Shown: piece after piece, positions 1 through 11,440 of the stretch
Layout: every line of letters begins with the position of its first letter
Position numbering within the stretch: position 1 is the first letter of the stretch
From: Apodemia mormo
Taxonomy: Eukaryota > Arthropoda > Insecta > Lepidoptera > Riodinidae
Reading direction: 5' to 3'
Assembly (NCBI GenBank): GCA_036924255.1
Contig: JAUPFN010000001.1
Coordinates: 18,589,647 to 18,653,646 of the forward strand
Length of the DNA: 64,000 bases
The notes under the pieces: model-generated
The model's input: only the letters and a program-made list of their open reading frames with translations
Told to the model about the DNA's origin: nothing
Databases searched by the model: none
Translations under genes and position numbers: made by a program

Positions 1-684
1 TATAATCCCCAAAATCGATGCAAAACTAATATTACTCTAGACGTATGGAGAACACTAAATCTCACTCGTGATACGTGAGCATTTTTACAACTAAAAAATG
101 TCAATATAACTGAAATTTATACCCTCTAAAACTACGAGTTAGATTGCGAGCAGATCTTGAGATATGGATTCTATTACAGTTATTACTTTTTAAAGTTCAT
201 TAAAATATTCTATTAGAAGACGAAATCATGTCTTTTTATTGGATATCTCTATTGGTTATCTTTATTGGATATCAGAAAAATAATTTGACCACTAAATTTA
301 TTCTTATTGAATTCGTAAATTACGAAGTTCGAAAAGGCACGTTTCATATAAAATATAAAATTTCAGTAATGTTTTCATAGTACTTATTAGTCTTATAAGA
401 TTGTAGGAAGATTCATTTTTTGATTTTACTTTCATAGTTAAAGTGAAAATTAGTTCCTTTGTATAGATCTGTAAATTCAGTCACGGAAACTTATAAAATC
501 GTTTATCTTTTTTCCAATAATAGGATAGTGAACAGGCAGATTAATGAAATGATATAATCATTGCCTATAAGATCAGGGTTTGTTAATCGGTTAATGTGGT
601 TAGATTAAAATACCTTAATCAGCGCAAGTATAAGCGTTTTGTAAAGGTTTGGCTTTACCTTAACCTCAAAAATACCGGTTTCCT
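1..684. other. No recognised gene or repeat
   Basis: A/T-rich sequence. 'ttattggatatc' occurs twice at 237-273. Nothing else can be supported. Confidence 0.5.
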
Positions 685-1172
685 CTGAGACAAAAATTAT
701 ACTGGGTTTGAATCAATTTTAATTTTAATTTTCTTCATTGATAAATCCCAAACAAATTGACCGGTTTTGATTAAATTAACGGTATTTGACGCAGTTTTTA
801 AAGGAGAAAAGCTGATAAGATTTTTAAGTCAATCGGTGAATTAACTTGAAAGTTATTTAAAAAAAAATTAAGTAAGTTTGCTAATAACAACGTAAATTTT
901 AATATTTGAAAAGCTATAAGTTTTGAGAATTAGATTCGATTTTTATTTTTGAAACGGCATTCGGTTAGTTTTTTAGTACTAAAGTATCGTAGAATACCAA
1001 AAACTGATTGGTTGAAAAATGTCAAAGTTATGTAGATATATATTCATGTATATTCCTTATAGGAATATATAAATAACTTCTTAGATAAGTTCTCACTTCT
1101 CGTAGATAAGAAATATTTACTACTTATTAGTATATATTCCGTATCTACATACGTAGCGGGAAGTTAAAAAAC
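685..1172 (+). mobile_element. Family F, 5'-truncated copy
   Basis: 'gaccggttttgattaaatta', 'gcagtttttaaaggagaaaa' and 'gagaattagattcgattttt' match 28290-28480. The terminal 'acgtagcgggaagttaaaaa' is at 1150-1170. The (TACA)n segment is missing and replaced by about 110 bp of other sequence. A bare F tail is also at 8258-8365. Confidence 0.65.
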
Positions 1173-1654
1173 TCATTTCAAACGAACGAATTTTCTGACG
1201 TGTGATTTGAATTATGGACCTCTTGCATTAGTATCATAGACATTCTTAATCATGTAAAGATTAACTGTACCATTGTTTGTAATACTTTATTTTAATACTA
1301 CTAGACAATTCAGACGACTAAAAAACATTTTCTTATTCGTATTTACTTTGTAGGCTATATTAAGAGAAGGGTTGATGTATAAGACCCTGATTTATAAATG
1401 CAATAGCGTGTAGTGTAATTTATTTGAATGTCAATCGTAGTCGTTTATCTCAATCCAAAGTGACAGACTGACTGGAACGGTCTCATTAGATTTTTCCATT
1501 TCAAACGCCCCCGCTGTGCAGATGTTTGAGATCTCTAATATTACTGAATTTTCACCATTTATCACTATTTTTCGTCGCCTCAATAACTACAGGCTTCGGT
1601 ATGAATGCAAAAAATTAATACATATTGGCTGATAAAAGTCTGCAAATACAAGTA

Positions 1655-1815
1655 TTAAAGGAGGGTGTTCAGTACTTGATTCTGATACTGAATATTTAAA
1701 AAAATAGATTATACAGACATCCGCGCTGAATATAGTTCATTGTTTACAAATAGCGATTTGCCGAACTTGTCTACTTAGACTCGTAAGCGCGTTACTGTCA
1801 TCTGCGCAGTGGCTT
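1655..1815. repeat. Family H repeat
   Basis: 'attctgatactgaatattta' and 'agttcattgtttacaaatag' parallel 47010-47195 ('attctgatacagaataagta', 'agttcattgttttcaagcag'), 33830-33950 and, in reverse, 34560-34690. Confidence 0.55.
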
Positions 1816-1874
1816 TATTTTCTGAATATACACTGCTTTCGTTGAGGTTTATTTTGTAGTAAAGCAATATTTTA

Positions 1875-2186
1875 TTAGCTGTGCCCACGACTTCGTACGC
1901 GTTGATTTTTTTTAAAATAAAAGTAGTCTAAGTTACTTCTTATTGTCGTGGTTTAAAAGATTAAGACTTTGGGTTTTAACTGCATAGTTCCCGTTCTAGT
2001 GGGATTTGCGGGATAAAAACGAGGATAGTTTTTATCCCGCAAATCCCACGGGTCCCCTTCTCGGGTCTCAAACTACATTTGTACCAAATTTATTTCAAAT
2101 CGGTTTAGTAGTTAAGGCGTGTAGAAGAGACAGACATATAAATAGACAGACAGAGTTATTTTTGAATTTATAATATTAGTACGGAT
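1875..2186 (+). mobile_element. Helitron-like element E2 with internal 22-bp inverted duplication
   Basis: It starts 'tagctgtgcccacgacttcg' and ends near 'aataatattagtacggat'. This is a non-autonomous Helitron-like repeat very common in Lepidoptera. Compared with the copy at 19100-19350 it carries an extra inverted block making a perfect hairpin at 1999-2049. Confidence 0.7.
1999..2049. repeat. Perfect 22-bp inverted repeat, 7-nt spacer, in Helitron-like E2
   Basis: 'gtgggatttgcgggataaaaac' type arms at 1999-2020 and 2028-2049 are exact complements. The related copy at 19100-19350 has only one such arm. Confidence 0.85.
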
Positions 2187-2361
2187 ATGTGACCACGTAT
2201 TATCGTGTCCTTTAATATATACAGTTTTTTTCCGGTAATCTGTATTCCACCAAAAACATTTTTATATAAATAATGCCTCAAAATTTCAGACCTCATGTAG
2301 AACCAAGCTTCTAACTCTACATGCACTAACTCTATAAGCCCTAAGTTTTGTAAACATCTTC

Positions 2362-2698
2362 GTTTTGACAAGACGCCTATCTTTTCTATCTTCGAAAAAT
2401 GTCGAATCGGGTAACTAATAAAATTAGGTGCTTCGAAAATTTTATTTCGATGAAGGTAAAATATTGATTAATGACAATATTTATTTTTTTACTTTAATCG
2501 CTTGATTATTTTATGAAAACACGAAAATGTTTTTTTGTCGTTCGATGTCGTTCGAACATTCGATGGTTTTTCATTTTATTGTAAAAAGTTTTTTTTTTAT
2601 AAAAAAGTAATAAAATTTTATTATATTTTATTATACACATTTTTATTATAAAAAAGTAATAAGAAATAATTTGTTTGTGGGACCACGGTCTAAAAAGC
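2362..2698. mobile_element. Element G, partial copy
   Basis: 'ttgacaagacgcctatcttt', 'gaatcgggtaactaataaaa' and the end 'gtgggaccacggtctaaaaa' (2678-2697) correspond to the G arm and its terminal repeat. The middle is replaced by A/T-rich sequence. Confidence 0.55.
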
Positions 2699-2814
2699 CT
2701 TCTCCATTTTTAGGAATTGCTTGAAAATCATATTGGAATGCGGTGTGGCTAACGAATACTCTCCCTGGCTATTTTGTTTGGCTTCAAGCCGTTATTCCTT
2801 TGTATGTTCCCTAT

Positions 2815-2900
2815 GTTGCTCTTGGTTCCCTTTAAGGAATAGACCATCTGCCATTTAACAAGGCAATTTTGAAAATGCAAATGATTGGCTATTAAAAAGT
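2815..2900 (+). mobile_element. Family A 5' fragment
   Basis: 'tttaaggaatagaccatctg' and 'caaatgattggctat' match the first 90 bases of family A. Similar 5'-end scraps lie at 40951-41006 (plus) and 19448-19532 (minus). A decayed plus fragment is at 14040-14230 and a minus tail at 44460-44514. Confidence 0.5.
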
Positions 2901-3399
2901 ATTCCAAAACAGCTGACTTTTCCCCAGGGCACTCTGAGCTCGCAACGCAATGGTTATCAGGACGGTTTCCGCTGCTGATTCTGGTTTATAGAAATTGCAG
3001 TGATAGGAACGAGAGGCGGACCCATTGCCCTAAAAATATCAGGGGAGTCATCTGCTTGTTTATTGATATAAAAAGTATTGCGTAAGTTTAAAAAAAGTGT
3101 TTCTAAATAAAGAAATTGACAAGTACCGCTGTAACGCGTTAGGATTGGGTAAGATGGTGGCACAATAATCTAATAGTCACGATGTAGAAGTGGCATATTT
3201 ATCTTAAGCGTGCCTTGCGCCTTTTACGAGCTTCGTGTTTAGAATGCAAATGATATTTATTTATGGAAAAAACGTACAAGCAAGCTGTCGCTGTATTGGC
3301 CTTCAATTGATGAAGCTCGGATGGATCCGTTTCCAACAAGAACAGCCGTTTGTTTTATTTTTTGGAGTTATACTTCTTTTTGCAGGTTAGGGGCCCTTT

Positions 3400-3758
3400 T
3401 CCCGGCCTCCTTTGAAGAATAGGCCAACTGCCGTTCTGCCAGGCAGGTCGTAAAAGGCGACCGATTGGCTAACGAGTCACTAACATCGTGGCTACTAGGT
3501 GGTAGAGTTCTGCATTGTCTCGCCCGGGTCTGGTACCACCGCCTTATCTATTCCTGCCGCAATAGCGTCAGTGCTTGTTGCTGTCGTATTCCGGTTTGGA
3601 GGGTAAGGTAGCCGGTAAGCTTATGCATGTGGTATTAGACCTCGCGACAAGATAGCAACGCACCATTAACATCTTTGGTGTCTATAGGCGATGGTTGACT
3701 CTTTCCATCAGGAGACCCATCTGCTTGTTTGCTATCTTATAATATAAAAAAAAAAAAA
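3400..3758 (+). mobile_element. Family A retroposon, near full length
   Basis: This is one of four near-complete copies (with 34050, 59727 and 62347) that define family A. It starts near 'cccggcctcctttgaagaat', passes 'ggtagagttctgcattgtct', 'gcaatagcgtcagtgcttgt' and 'atgcatgtgg', and ends 'cccatctgcttgtttgctat' then 'cttataatataaaaaaa'. It has a poly(A)-like tail and no terminal inverted repeat or coding capacity, so I read it as a SINE-like or LINE-3'-end retroposon. I see no clear pol III B box. Confidence 0.85.
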
Positions 3759-3867
3759 GATGATGAGATTGAGAGTACGTTTTTACGAAGCGCGCGCACA
3801 CCGTCACGAAAAATCGACATCTTGAAAACAAATGAAAATTTAAGCTAGTCAACATATTAGTTTAAAA

Positions 3868-4105
3868 AAAAACGGCCAAGTGCGAATCGGACTCGCGCAC
3901 GTAGGATTCCATACCATCATCTTTTAAAAAAATACGTTTATTATATGGGGACCACCCTTAATATTTTCATTTTTTATTTTTAGAATTTGTTGTTATAGCA
4001 GCAACAAAAATACATAATTTGTGAAAATTTCAGCTTTTTAGCTATCGTGGCTTATAAGATACAGCCTGGTGACAGACAGACAGCAGAGGCGTAATAATGC
4101 GTTAC
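3868..4105 (+). repeat. Family L repeat
   Basis: 'aaacggccaagtgcgaatcg' followed by 'gactcgcgcacgtaggattc' is a recognisable arthropod interspersed repeat start. The end 'gtgacagacagacagcagag' follows. A related copy is at 11185-11440. Confidence 0.65.
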
Positions 4106-4194
4106 AATAAAACTTTCTTTCAATAAATCTATAGTACATAAGTATAACGTGCGTACATAATTACACACACACGTTTTTTATTTTTTATTTCATA

Positions 4195-4418
4195 GGTCTG
4201 GTACCACCGCCTTACCTATTCCCGCCGTAATAGCGTCAGTGCTTATCACTGTCGTGTTCAGGTTTGGAAGGTAAGATAGCCGGTAAACATGTGGCATCAG
4301 GCCTCGCCACAAGATAGCAATGCACCATTAACATCTTTGGTGTCGTCGATAGGTGACGGTTGGCTCTTTCCATCTGGGGACCCATCTGCTTGTTTGCTAT
4401 CTCATAATATGAACAAAA
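4195..4418 (+). mobile_element. Family A, 5'-truncated
   Basis: It begins at 'ggtctggtaccaccgcctta' and runs to the 'cttgtttgctatctcataat' tail. Loss of the 5' part is expected for target-primed reverse transcription. Confidence 0.8.
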
Positions 4419-4419
4419 G

Positions 4420-5252
<833 letters not shown>

Positions 5253-5898
5253 TATTGCTGTTTTAATGCAGATGTAGTTGATGTAGTTTATGTTATAATG
5301 GTAACACTGAAGTATGATGATAGAAATCAATCAAATTAAAAGCTCAATATTTTTATATGATTATTCCCAGTGATATATTTTATTTAATTAATTTTAAAAA
5401 CGTAGATATTTATTCTGGTTTATCTAATATTCGTCACTCCGAAAGACACACAAGGGATGTCCAAAACCAAAACTGCCTGTGTTCTTTGGCCGGACCTTTA
5501 AAAGTAATCCTGTACATAAACAAATATTGTCCGTTTAATTATATAGGATAACCTTACACAAATGAATTTCAGGTAACCAACTGTTTGCCGTAACGTTTGT
5601 TTACCCCTTAATAAAAATAATTGAATGTGTTACCTGCGTTGTAAACAAGAGGTTTATAAAAATAAACGCGACGGTTGTGGGATAGATCTGGGTTTACTTT
5701 TGTAACTTGTACGTGTTTAATTAAAGCTTTGTGGCTGTTCGCAATGTTTAATAGCATGGATGCGGCTTACGGCTATAAATGTCTCTAAATTTTACCGTTG
5801 TTGGTTTATAATTTTTGTTTTAAGGCGTTCATAGATTGAAGAAACACTGACTTATTCTTTCGAAATAAATAATTATCACTGAACGCTTGACAATCTAT

Positions 5899-6088
5899 AT
5901 TAATGTTATAAATGCGAAAGTTTGGATGTTTGGATGTTTTGGAACGAATTTGAATAAAATTTGGCTCACAGGTAGACAATAACCTGGAATAGCACATAGG
6001 CTACTTCTTATCGCAGAAAAATTAGATAATCCCGTGGGACTCATCAAAAACTTTAATAATGCAGCGGGCTGCACGCTGCAGCTAGTCT
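5899..6088 (+). mobile_element. Helitron-like element E4
   Basis: 'ttataaatgcgaaagtttgg' to 'gcgggctgcacgctgcagct'. Further plus copies are at 24604-24832, 33560-33781, 49680-49935, 59302-59505, 60200-60410 and 60408-60670 (decayed). Minus copies are at 20296-20525, 31505-31738 and 62222-62805 (split by family A). Confidence 0.7.
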
Positions 6089-6237
6089 ATAAATATGCAG
6101 CTGTTTCTTGAACGCAAAACGCGCAACAATAGGTGAATATTTTAATTTATTAAAAGTTATAAAATATCATTTAATAAATTAATTTACGTTATGTAACAAA
6201 CTTTATAAAACATTTCAACTCGTGTTTTACTCCGTGT

Positions 6238-6580
6238 TTGGTCCACCTCTATGAAGACCATCTGGCAGTCTGCCAGGCAGTTTGTAAAAGGCAAACGATT
6301 GGCTATACGAGTCACTACAGTCATGATTATCTGTAACGTCTCGTCAGGGACTGGTACTCTCTTTCCTTTTTTACGTTGCAATAACAACAATGTTTGTCAT
6401 TGTCGTGTTCCAGTATGGAGGGTAAAGGAAGCGATAAACTTATGCAACTTATGCAAAGTGCTTATTCAGCTCGCCATAGGGATAGCAACACACCGTTAAC
6501 ATTTTTGGTGTGTATAGGCTATGGTTGTATCTTTCCATCAGGAGACCCATCAGCTTGTTTGTTATTTTATGACAAACTTA
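6238..6580 (+). mobile_element. Family A, old diverged copy
   Basis: It can be followed from 'ctggcagtctgccaggcag' through 'tgttccagtatggagggtaa' to 'cccatcagcttgtttgttat', with many substitutions. The short open frames over it are chance. Confidence 0.75.
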
Positions 6581-6589
6581 TCGCTGGTT

Positions 6590-7150
6590 AGTCTTGTACT
6601 TATATATAAAACTAAATACCAACAATTTGTGAGTTGACGACATGAGTGTAGATCTCCATCACCGATTTTGTGAACTGGCACGGCTGTTGCTTCTGATTTG
6701 TGGCAATTAGGATCAATAACTGATCAATATTAACACATCACCAGTCATAACCCGATTTAAAGATATTACTCGTACTTCGATTTTTTTGGATAGAAAACAA
6801 TATCTTACGTGATCACGAATCGAATCCTAGACCTCACGATCTAAACTAAAAATGCTTACTACTAATCTAATGCAATAGTCAAATTTATTTAAAGCGCCGT
6901 CAAAGTAGGAATGATTATTACGTCATAAAAATTTATCGTCAAGTCGATTATGACCCAAGAGTTATTTATATCTGACAATGTGCGTGTAGCATTACGGAAT
7001 TATTTTTAGAGCATTCCGTCCTTTCATTACCGTCATGAAAAGAACGTAAAATTTTTCATTATTTTCATCAGAAATTATGTATTTTAGTTGTAAAATTCAG
7101 TCTTTTTTATTTTCTAAATATATAACATTCCCAGCAAAGTTTTTTTTTAA
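6590..7150. other. No recognised feature
   Basis: A/T-rich, apparently single copy in the window. Confidence 0.45.
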
Positions 7151-7245
7151 CATTGAATAGTAAACAATATGGTAGCTCTCCTAATGGAAAGATACAGCCA
7201 TCCTTTTAAAATAAAAATACCAATGGAGCGCTGCTAGGAGTGTAA

Positions 7246-7499
7246 ATATTGCTGCATAGTAATAGATAGATGCATAAGCACAGAATACTGGAGATCGGAA
7301 CAAACTGTTCCGAACCATTCCGAAATATCGCGCAGGTATAACTGCATAGCAATAGATGAATGCACAAGTACAGAATACCGGAACAAACTGTTCCGAACCA
7401 TTCCGAGATATCGTGTAGGAATAGCTGCATAGTAATATGAATGCACAGAATACTGGAGACCGGAACAAACTGTTCCGAACCATTCCGGGATATCGCGTC
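7246..7499. repeat. Tandem repeat, 3 units of about 83 bp, each with a GGAACA-AAC-TGTTCC palindrome
   Basis: Units share 'ctgcatag-aatag', 'gcacagaatac', 'cggaacaaactgttccgaac' and 'cattccg-gatatcg'. The palindrome GGAACAaacTGTTCC occurs at 7297-7311, 7380-7394 and 7462-7476. The 122-codon frame spanning it is a repeat product. Confidence 0.85.
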
Positions 7500-7609
7500 C
7501 GTGAGAGGTGTCTATGTGTGCGTTGCTCTAAAATTATTTGTATGTACATTGACTGTAGTCTTCAGTATTCTGTGGCACTAGTTTATCTGTCACTGAACTC
7601 TTAACTCGA

Positions 7610-7790
7610 ACTCCACAGTAGTAAGCATTGGCGCTACTGCGGCAGAAATAGGTAAAGCGATGGTACTAAACCCACGCAAGACGTTGCGGTACTCTATCCT
7701 ATAGCAGTTACGATGGCAGTGATATGTTTAGCTAACCGTTCGCAATTTTTGAACTGCCTGATAGAATGGAAGATAGTTTATTCTTTTAAA
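7610..7790 (-). mobile_element. Family A fragment
   Basis: 'attggcgctactgcggcaga', 'aataggtaaagcgatggtac' and 'aactgcctgatagaatgg' match the 5' half of family A in reverse. A further piece, the tail end, sits at 7160-7200 on the other side of the tandem array at 7246-7499. Confidence 0.65.
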
Positions 7791-7843
7791 AGCGTATTTC
7801 TAGTAAATACACAATGTTACACAAAAAAGCTTTTTTTTATTTA

Positions 7844-7940
7844 GACCGCCTTGTTGGTCGAGTGGTTAGTGACCCTGACTACGCAATCGACGGGGCTCTG
7901 GTTCGATCCCGATGGGCCGAAAGGCCGAATTTAGACCAGA
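7844..7940 (+). mobile_element. SINE D head
   Basis: 'gaccgccttgttggtcgagt' and 'tggttcgatcccgatgggcc' form the tRNA-like head of SINE D with A and B boxes; the body is absent. Confidence 0.65.
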
Positions 7941-8034
7941 AGCAGCTATCGTTAGTAAATATAATAACGTAATTAAACAATGATTTAATTAATCTTACGT
8001 TCTGATAAATTATATACCACAGCGTATTATTATA

Positions 8035-8215
8035 AAACAATTGTCATAATTTTCAGTGACAATGTATTCCCGCTGAGTAATTGTAATTAACACCTATTGT
8101 TACGTTCCATTTCAGGGTATGACCACAAAATGTAGAGCTATAAATGTTAGAGGTACAGTTGTGGTTGAAATACTACTTAGTTAATATTCTACTTAATAAA
8201 TTAATTGGTTTTGGG
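8035..8215. repeat. Dispersed repeat, pairs with 10172-10340
   Basis: 'taacacctattgttacgttc', 'acagttgtggttgaaatact' and 'taatattctacttaataaat' parallel 'taacacctactgttacgttc', 'ctgttgtggttataaatgct' and 'aatattttactgataaatca' at 10220-10335. Confidence 0.5.
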
Positions 8216-9403
8216 GGACATTTATTTTAACGTATATAATTTGTGTAGTAAACGACTTACACACACACACACATACATACATACATACAGACATACTGAA
8301 GTAAATAAATAAAATAAAATAGTCGGAAAAGGTTCCTAGGACTTCAAAACCTGGAGATCTATATAGTTGTTTATAAATATTAATTATATAATTTTTTCCC
8401 GTTAAATTTTACCTTACAATTATCTATACAACTATACAAATATTTATACATTTATACAAATAAATAAAATTGGAGTGTCTGTTTGTAATATTAAGATAAC
8501 CGCTTTGCATATGGATTTAAACACGGTAAATGTACCAAAATATTTTTTTAACTATTTTTGTCTGTCTGTCTGTTTGTTCCGGCAAATCTCTAAAAGGTCT
8601 GGAGCGATTTTGACTGGACTTTCACTGGCAGATATCTGAAGTAACTTAGGCTACCTTTAGAGACGAAGTTGCGGGCAGAGGTAGTATTAAGTAAAGTTCA
8701 AGCATTGAGATCTGACTATAAAGTGCTACAATAGGAGCACAATCTTATGGTGCCTCTAACCTACAAAGTAGACAAAATCTAGTAGGCAGGTACAGTCACC
8801 ATTTTGTAAAATGTCATTTTGCTGAGTGCTGTCACTGCTATCCGTATTCTTAAATAGGCAACTATTAACGCCTTGACGCCATGGTAATATTATCTATACA
8901 GTATTGTAATTCGGCCGTATCTTTGAAATAAATGCCTACAGCCGCGTGGTACGTAAATATGCAATAGGGATACCCGCACCCAAGTGTTGTTTGCACTTAA
9001 AAGTCTTTATTTCTTACTTAACAAAAACAGTGAAATGTCACTTAGGAATAAAGTGACACTTTACAAAACGTGTGTAAGACCCATTATGACGTACGCGAGC
9101 GTAGTGTTTGCTCACGTCACTCCCTCCAACCTACACCATCTACAGGTAGTCCAAAATAAATTTATGCGCATATATACCGGTTGCCCGTGGTACGTGCACA
9201 ACATAGACCTTCACCGCGATCTGGAACTCCCAACCATCATGCATTACATGAAGGAACTAGCTAAACGTTATTTCGATAAAGCAACTAACCACTCCAATCA
9301 ATTAATCACAGCCGCGGCGGACTACGAAACCGTAGCCGACGTGAATGTGATAGACAGGTTCAAGAGACCTCGCCACGTACTTTCCTATCCTGACGACGAT
9401 TCT

Positions 9404-9440
<37 letters not shown>

Positions 9441-9456
9441 TACACACACACTCACA
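9404..9456. repeat. (CA)n microsatellite inside LINE frame
   Basis: A CA dinucleotide run encodes an artificial Thr-His stretch within the LINE remnant and keeps the frame open. Confidence 0.9.
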
Positions 9457-9520
9457 CAATACGACACCGTCGCCGCCGGTCTCGACGACGAAGACTTCTA
9501 TCGACGAAGACTTCTATAGT

Positions 9521-9566
9521 CGTGGCTTCTCTATCGCCCCTAGCGCGGGGCGATAGAGAAGCCACG
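9521..9566. repeat. Perfect 20-bp hairpin over the LINE stop codon
   Basis: The arms at 9521-9540 and 9547-9566 are exact reverse complements separated by 6 nt. The stop codon of the LINE remnant lies in the second arm. The structure could be a functional 3' hairpin of the LINE transcript or a duplication-inversion scar. Confidence 0.85.
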
Positions 9567-9762
9567 TGTCCCCCCTCCATTTTTTAGTCAGAACGCCGCA
9601 CTAAGCTGAGGTCCGGTCACACAGCAGACAGCCCTTAGGGCGGGCGTTGTAAGCCCAAAAATAAATTTAAACTCTGATTGAGCACTCTGCTCGCCCAAAA
9701 ATTCCGGTGACGAAGTAACGACCCTCATGGTCAACTGTAATAGTCATTTTGAAAAAAAAAAA

Positions 9763-10170
9763 CTCCAGCATTTTAATTAAATTTACCTACTTTGTGAATC
9801 CATATAATTTTGTGATTGTAAATATACTTTTTTATATAAACAAATAAAATAATATGTGAATTGAACAGGAAATGTTCAATTAAAATGCGTATTGTTTTTT
9901 GGTTGGTAGATTTAATTACACTCGTCGTATTAAATAAAATATAAAATAATGTACCACCTATTTTTAGTAAAAAAAATCGCTCGGTTTTTGTTAAAAAAAA
10001 AACAACACACCGCCCGTTTGTCACTGCGGCACAGTCGCGACTGTCTGCATGCCGAGCGCAATGCCGAGATCGAGGCGCGTAGGCATAGCTCGCGCTTCGT
10101 CCGTTTGTATGAAGTTGGAATACTGTATAGATAATATACCGTGTCAACGCCGTTTACGGAACTAATGAGT
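9763..10170. other. Unrecognised block with a G+C-richer patch
   Basis: 10008-10110 is notably richer in G+C and CpG ('cgcgactgtctgcatgccga', 'gatcgaggcgcgtaggcata') than its surroundings. Open frames run over it in both directions (124 codons minus, 61 plus) but neither resembles a known protein. It may be the end of a mobile element. Confidence 0.3.
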
Positions 10171-10371
10171 AGGTAAAACGTAGTGATTATATGCTATTTG
10201 TGAGTAAATGTCATTGTAACTGTAACACCTACTGTTACGTTCTATTTTTCCAACAACAAAATAAAGAACTGGAAATGCTAGATTCTGTTGTGGTTATAAA
10301 TGCTGTCTAATAATATTTTACTGATAAATCAGTTACTCTTACTTTGCTGAACATTTTTTTAACATTTCCCC

Positions 10372-10640
10372 AGTGTAAGTCCAGGCTCCTTTGAAGAATA
10401 GACCAATTGCCGTTCTGCCAGTCAGGTCGTAAAAGACGACCACTTTCCATCAGGAGACCCATCTGCTTGTTTGCTATCTTATGATATAAAAAAAAATCAT
10501 GTTTACTACTAGGCGATAGAGTTCTTCGATATCTCGCACAGGTTTGGTGCCTCTGATTTATCTATTTCTGACACAATAGCACCAGTGCTCGCCGCTGTCG
10601 TGTCCCAGTTTAGAGGGTAAGGTAACCGGTAAACTAATTA
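10372..10640 (+). mobile_element. Rearranged family A: 5' end joined to 3' end, middle displaced downstream
   Basis: 10372-10444 is the family A 5' end and joins directly to the 3' end (10441-10497, ending 'atgatataaaaaaaa'). The missing middle ('actaggcgatagagttct' to 'gtaaccggtaaac') is found next, at 10505-10640, after the tail. The order is 5'-3'-middle. This could be an internal deletion beside a separate fragment, or a permuted copy. Confidence 0.7.
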
Positions 10641-10782
10641 TGAATTTTAACCAACTACATGAATAGTATGTTGCTGCCATTGTCATTGGTGTGTATGTCG
10701 CAGTCAAATTGTCAATACCGTTAGATTATAATCTACCTAAGTGATATTTATTTATTTATTTAAAAATTTATGCACAATTGAG

Positions 10783-10828
10783 TACATAGGTGGACTTAAT
10801 GCTACATGGCATTAAGTCCACCTATGTA
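10783..10828. repeat. Perfect 20-bp inverted repeat, 6-nt spacer
   Basis: The arms 'tacataggtggacttaatgc' (10783-10802) and the exact complement (10809-10828) lie immediately before the fold-back MITE. Confidence 0.85.
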
Positions 10829-10842
10829 ACATTCTAAAACCC

Positions 10843-11080
10843 CGGTCACACTTTGATTAGTGCGAGTGCGAGCGTTTAATGCAGGTGCTTAGTATCAAGC
10901 AAAAAACACATGTAGACAGCCGTTGATTAGTGTGAGAGATTAGTAATCAGCGTGTATAAAGTGTATAAACGCTGATTACTAATCACTCGCACTAATCAAT
11001 GGCTGTTTACACGTGTTGTTGCTTAATACTAAGCATCTGCATTAAACATTCGCACATGAACTAATCAAAGTGTAATCGAG
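10843..11080. mobile_element. Fold-back (palindromic) MITE
   Basis: The two halves, 'ggtcacactttgattagtgc' onward and reversed from 'actaatcaaagtgtaatcga', are inverted repeats of about 110 bp with an inner perfect pair at 10938-10953 / 10969-10984 around a 15-nt centre. The whole unit is one imperfect hairpin. Confidence 0.75.
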
Positions 11081-11184
11081 TCTTACATTCAAACTTTCAC
11101 GTTTATGGCATTAGTAAAAAGCAAGATTTTCGCATTGTCTAACGAAGCAATTGAAAAGTTAAGAAAAAAATGGTAAAATATTAC

Positions 11185-11440
11185 TCTAAAAGCCGGTCAA
11201 AAGCAAGTCAGATTCGCACACGTAGGATTCTAGTAGTGTAACTGAGGTTACTTACATGATCTTTCAATTTCTTACTTTTTGTTATTTGTTGTGTAACACA
11301 CATTCAATAAAAAATCAGTTGTCTACATATTTACGTTCAAGAGAGTCCTGTGATAGACAGACATCGGAGGCATATTCATAGTTTTCCCTTTGCTGTCCTA
11401 TACATACGGGACTCTGAAAAAGGAATCAATATTAAAAATA
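11185..11440 (+). repeat. Family L repeat
   Basis: 'aaaagccggtcaaaagcaag' and 'cgcacacgtaggattc', then 'gtgatagacagacatcggag' and 'gtcctatacatacgggactc'. Confidence 0.65.

Larger units (their letters stand above)
8975..9762 (+). mobile_element. Jockey-type non-LTR retrotransposon, 5'-truncated 3' end
   Basis: A 190-codon open frame (8984-9556) gives SLRNKVTLYKTCVRPIMTYA, then a 'LQVVQNKFMRIYTGCPW' block and 'ELAKRYFDKATNHSNQLI'. This is the C-terminal, post-polymerase part of jockey-clade reverse transcriptases common in Lepidoptera. The catalytic reverse-transcriptase motifs are missing, so it is a dead-on-arrival 5' truncation. A (CA)n run near 9404-9440 sits inside the frame and has probably expanded after insertion. 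A 3' UTR of about 200 nt follows and ends in a run of A at 9753-9762. The open frame is still intact, which suggests a fairly young insertion. Confidence 0.85.

Noticed and set aside
7297..7476. Functional steroid-receptor response elements
   Set aside because: The palindrome matches a vertebrate consensus, but insects lack these receptors and the sites lie in a tandem repeat; kept only as a curiosity.
7181..7549. 122-codon minus-strand frame
   Set aside because: It is made by three tandem repeat units whose period keeps several frames open; the overlapping frames are equally long.
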